From positions 1,488,001 through 1,552,000 of the forward strand of contig NZ_JAJOZC010000001.1 of the NCBI RefSeq assembly GCF_023701695.1: a stretch of 64,000 nucleotides of DNA, written 5' to 3'. The position numbers and the translations under genes are program-made. How positions within the stretch are numbered: the first letter of the stretch is position 1; the number at the start of each line of letters is the position of its first letter. Below are positions 60,912 to 64,000 of the stretch, one piece after another. Under the pieces are notes generated by a model. That model was not told where the DNA came from. It did no database searches and saw only the letters and a program-made list of their open reading frames with translations. The DNA is from Streptomyces sp. RKAG290. Its GTDB lineage: Bacteria; Actinomycetota; Actinomycetes; Streptomycetales; Streptomycetaceae.

Positions 60912-62462
60912 TCAGCCCATGAACTTCTTGAACTCGTCCGGCAGCTCGAAGTTCTGGTCCTCCTGGCCGGCCGGCAGACCGAGCGCGCCACCCTGCGCCG
61001 CCTGCTCGCGGCGGGCCGCCTCGGCCTGCTCCTCGGCCTTGCGCTTCATCGGGTTACCGCTCTTGCGCTTGCCCTTGGCCTGCTTGACCTGCTTCTTCTG
61101 CCGACCGGGGCCGCCACCCATGCCCGGCATCCCGGGCATTCCCGGCATGCCGCCGCCCTGCGCCATCTTCGACATCATCTTGCGTGCGTCGAAGAAGCGC
61201 TCGACCAGGTTCTTCACGGCGCTGACCTCGACACCGGAACCCTTGGCGATACGGGCCCGACGCGAGCCGTTGATGATCGTCGGCTCGGCGCGCTCCTTCG
61301 GGGTCATCGACTTGATGATCGCGGCGGTACGGTCCACGTCGCGCTCGTCGATGTTGCTGATCTGGTCCTTGATCTGCCCCATGCCCGGCAGCATCCCGAG
61401 CAGCTTGGAGATGGAGCCCATCTTGCGGACCTGCTCCATCTGGGACAGGAAGTCGTCGAGCGTGAAGTCCTTGCCCTTGCTGGACGCCAGCTTGGAGGCC
61501 ATCTTGGCGGCCTCGTCCTGGCTGAAGGTCTTCTCCGCCTGCTCGATCAGGGTGAGCAGGTCACCCATGTCGAGAATCCGGGACGCCATGCGGTCCGGGT
61601 GGAAGGCGTCGAAGTCCTCGAGCTTCTCGCCGTTCGACGCGAAGATGATCTGCTTGCCCGTGACGTGGGCGATCGACAGGGCCGCACCACCGCGGGCGTC
61701 ACCGTCGAGCTTGGAGAGCACCACACCGTCGAAGCCGACGCCGTCGCGGAAGGCCTCGGCGGTGTTGACCGCGTCCTGGCCGATCATCGCGTCCACGACG
61801 AAGAGGATCTCGTCGGGGCTGACGGCGTCGCGGATGTCCGCGGCCTGCTGCATCAGCTCCTGGTCGATACCGAGGCGGCCGGCCGTGTCGACGACGACCA
61901 CGTCGTACTGCTTGGCCCTGGCGTGCTCGATCGAGTCCTTGGCGACCTTGACCGGGTCACCGACGCCGTTGCCGGGCTCCGGCGCGTACACCGCGACGCC
62001 GGCGCGGTCGGCGACGACGCTCAGCTGGTTGACGGCGTTCGGGCGCTGGAGGTCACAGGCGACGAGAAGCGGGGAGTGGCCCTGGGCCTTGAGCCAGAGG
62101 CCGAGCTTTCCGGCGAGGGTCGTCTTACCGGCACCCTGGAGACCGGCGAGCATGATCACGGTGGGCGGGTTCTTGGCGAACCGCAGCCGCCGGGTCTCGC
62201 CACCGAGGATGGAGACGAGCTCCTCGTTGACGATCTTGATCATCTGCTGCGCCGGGTTCAGCGCCTGGGAGACCTCGACGCCGCGCGCCCGCTCCTTGAC
62301 GTTGGCGATGAAGGACCGGACGACGGGCAGCGCGACATCGGCTTCGAGGAGGGCGATACGGATCTCGCGAGCCGTGGCATCGATGTCCGCCTCGGACAAG
62401 CGGCCCTTGCCCCTGAGGTTCTTGAAAGTCGCGGCAAGGCGGTCGGAGAGAGTATCGAACAC
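60912..62462 (-). CDS. ffh: Signal recognition particle GTPase Ffh
   Basis: This 516-residue SRP54 homologue has the N-domain (MFDTLSDRLAATFKNLRGKG), GTPase G1 GLQGAGKTTLAGKLGLWLK near residue 105, G3 VVDTAGRLGIDQELMQQ, G4 LSKLDGDARGGAALS, and a Met-rich M domain with GMPGMPGMPGMGGGPGRQKK binding 4.5S RNA and signal sequences. It delivers nascent membrane and secreted proteins to FtsY. GTG 62462 is the start. Together with five signal peptidases and an FtsH nearby this is a secretion-rich neighbourhood. Confidence 0.95.
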   Translation of the reverse strand: MFDTLSDRLAATFKNLRGKGRLSEADIDATAREIRIALLEADVALPVVRSFIANVKERARGVEVSQALNPAQQMIKIVNEELVSILGGETRRLRFAKNPPTVIMLAGLQGAGKTTLAGKLGLWLKAQGHSPLLVACDLQRPNAVNQLSVVADRAGVAVYAPEPGNGVGDPVKVAKDSIEHARAKQYDVVVVDTAGRLGIDQELMQQAADIRDAVSPDEILFVVDAMIGQDAVNTAEAFRDGVGFDGVVLSKLDGDARGGAALSIAHVTGKQIIFASNGEKLEDFDAFHPDRMASRILDMGDLLTLIEQAEKTFSQDEAAKMASKLASSKGKDFTLDDFLSQMEQVRKMGSISKLLGMLPGMGQIKDQISNIDERDVDRTAAIIKSMTPKERAEPTIINGSRRARIAKGSGVEVSAVKNLVERFFDARKMMSKMAQGGGMPGMPGMPGMGGGPGRQKKQVKQAKGKRKSGNPMKRKAEEQAEAARREQAAQGGALGLPAGQEDQNFELPDEFKKFMG

Positions 62463-62539
62463 GGCGCTCGTCGGTCCTCAGGGTCGGGGGCGGGGGCAGG
62501 TAGTCGTCCCCAGGGTATCCGGACGCCGGGGAACGCAAA

Positions 62540-62571
62540 GCCCTCGCCCGGTTCTCGTGACGGACGAGGGC
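62540..62571 (-). terminator. Hairpin after glnD
   Basis: GCCCTCG at 62540-62546 and CGAGGGC at 62565-62571 form a stem that continues with CCG/CGG past one mismatch; loop about 10 bases. It follows the minus-strand glnD stop. Confidence 0.5.
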
Positions 62572-62592
62572 AACCTCACGTCTCTGTGACGC

Positions 62593-64000
62593 TCAGCCGA
62601 GCGCCTTCTCGACCTCCCGGGCGAGCTCCCCGGCCCGGGCCGCGGACAGCGGATCGCCGTCCGTGTCCGTGACGTAGAAGGCGTCCACCGCGTTGGCCCC
62701 CAGCGTCGACACGTGTGCGCTGCGGACCCGGACGGCGCTCTGTTCGAGCGCCCGGCCGATCCGGTGCAGCAGCCCGGGGGCGTCCTGGGCGCGCACCTCG
62801 ATCACCGTGGCCAGCTGCGAGCCGGCCGCCGCGACCGTGACCCTCGGCGGCGGCGCCTTCACCCCGCGGCGTCGCGGGTACGCCGCCTCGCGCTCGGCCA
62901 GCCTGGCCCGGATGTCCAGCGAGCCGTCCAGCGCGCGTACGAGATCGGCGCGCAGCCGGGCGGCCTGCGGCAGGGACCCGTACTCGGCCGCGACCCGCCA
63001 GCTGAGCAGCAGCAGGTCCGCGGAGTCGCCCATCTCGGTGGGCAGCTCGACGGCCCGCAGGTCCGCGGCGCGGACGGTGAGGCGGTGCAGGGCGAGGACG
63101 CCGGCCGCGGCGGGAAGGACCCCGGGCCGGTCCGGGAGGGCGATGAGGAGTTCGACGCCGACGGGTTCGGGTGCGCCGTCCTCGTCCGGGGTCTCGGTCT
63201 GGGCGTGCAGGGAGAGGACCGGTTCCCCGGTGCGCAGCGCCTCCACGGCCAGGCGCTCCTGTTCGGCGCTGGGCGCCGCTTCCTCGGGCTCCTCGGGTGC
63301 CTCGCCGGCGAGGACCGCGGCGACGCGCCTGACCAGGTCGGTGACGAGGGAGGCGCGCCAGGTGGACCATGCGGCGGGCCCGGTGGCGAGCGCGTCGGCC
63401 TCGGTGAGTGCGTGCAGGAGTTCCAGCGTGGAGGCGGTGCCGACCGCGTCGGCGACGGAGCGGACGGTCGCCGGGTCGTCGAGGTCGCGGCGGGTGGCGG
63501 TCTCGATGAGCATCAGGTGGTGGCGCACGAGGGTGGCGATGACGCCCACGTCGTGCTGGTCGAAGCCGATCCGGGCGGCCATGTCGCGGGCGATGACCTC
63601 GCCGGCGACGGAGTGGTCACCGGGCCAGCCCTTGCCGATGTCGTGCAGCAGCGCGGCGACGAGCAGCAGGTCGGGCCGGCCGACCCGGCGGGTGAGGGAG
63701 GAGGCGCGGACGGCCGTCTCGACGAGGTGGCGGTCCACCGTCCAGGTGTGGACGGGGTTGCGCTGCGGCCGGCAGTGGACCCGTTCCCAGTCGGGGAGGA
63801 GCCGGGTGATCAGCCCTCGGCCTCCAGGGCCTCCCACACGGGGACGGTGGCCTCGCCCGCGCCGAGGAGGGTGACGAGTTCCTCCCGGGCCTCGGCCGGC
63901 CAGGGCACCGGCAGCGGCTTGGCCGCGGTGGCGAGGTGGCGTACGACGTGGCGGGAGAGCGGGAGTTCGGACTGGGCGGCCGCGGCGGCGGCACGCAGGA
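62593..64000 (-). pseudogene. glnD: GlnD, [protein-PII] uridylyltransferase/nucleotidyl-removing enzyme, 3' part, frameshifted
   Basis: The last ~470 codons of glnD are here; the gene continues past the right edge. Present are an HD domain (LLLVAALLHDIGKGWPGDHS) and two ACT domains (VELLIALPDRPGVLPAAAGV; VIEVRAQDAPGLLHRIGRAL) that sense glutamine and PII. Frames differ on either side of three C at 63814-63816: upstream VPVWEALEAEG stops, while one extra base continues as EGLITRLLPDWERV. GlnD (AdnT-type adenylylation in Streptomyces) modifies the PII protein GlnK in nitrogen control. The frameshift is probably a sequence error. Confidence 0.88.

Noticed and set aside
1..64000. tRNA genes, rRNA, CRISPR arrays, insertion sequences, phage integrases, secondary-metabolite cassettes
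   Set aside because: None was found on reading both strands; no tRNA-like CCA-ended cloverleafs in the gaps, no spaced direct repeats, no transposase or integrase motifs.

Overview
The window is high-GC actinobacterial chromosome, almost certainly from a Streptomyces. The evidence is third-position G/C bias in every gene, GTG starts, whiG (sporulation sigma factor), a DasR-type operator in front of a chitinase gene, and the order rpsB-tsf-pyrH-frr-cdsA and ffh...rpsP-rimM-trmD-rplS followed by a run of signal peptidase genes. I saw no rRNA, tRNA, CRISPR array, insertion sequence or prophage.

Region 1 (1-27.9 kb) is a nitrogen/polyamine catabolism region mixed with accessory genes. It holds the start of a PucR regulator, a large membrane ATPase, gabT, a PAP2 phosphatase and a secreted GH18 chitinase. 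A minus-strand polyamine operon follows (aldehyde dehydrogenase, PotD, PotA, PotB, PotC, FAD amine oxidoreductase). Next come a NADAR protein, a DUF4190 protein, adenosine deaminase, a GDPD phosphodiesterase, a DUF574 methyltransferase, a chimeric histidine kinase/serine hydrolase ORF and a secreted beta-helix glycosidase. The second half of the polyamine system is a second PotD, a second aldehyde dehydrogenase and a divergent Lrp/AsnC regulator plus class III aminotransferase. Together these genes can import putrescine-like amines and convert them through aminobutyraldehyde and GABA to succinate semialdehyde.

Region 2 (28-37 kb) has a two-gene ABC exporter behind a perfect 20-bp palindrome, a LOG-like protein, a TPP-riboswitch-controlled thiamine-type ABC importer (thiBPQ), rlmN and a small membrane protein.

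Region 3 (37-49 kb) is a core translation/envelope block: cdsA, frr, pyrH, tsf, rpsB, an M23 peptidase, a TetR regulator, whiG, dprA, comM, yraN, DUF2469 and a NUDIX protein.

Region 4 (49-64 kb) is the secretion/ribosome block: five consecutive type I signal peptidase genes (S. coelicolor and S. lividans have four), rplS, trmD, rimM, a KH protein, rpsP, a SprT-like protein, a methyltransferase, an FtsH paralogue, ffh and glnD, which runs off the end.

The most unusual property of the window as given is that eight genes (chitinase, potB, potD, GDPD, M23, tetR, yraN, glnD) each lose frame by exactly one missing G/C inside or beside a short G/C run. The even, same-direction pattern in conserved genes looks like homopolymer sequencing error rather than gene decay. 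Other points worth attention are the in-frame kinase/hydrolase chimera, the extra signal peptidase made by recent duplication, an expanded 13-residue repeat at the DprA N-terminus, and a motif shared by the two aldehyde dehydrogenase promoters.
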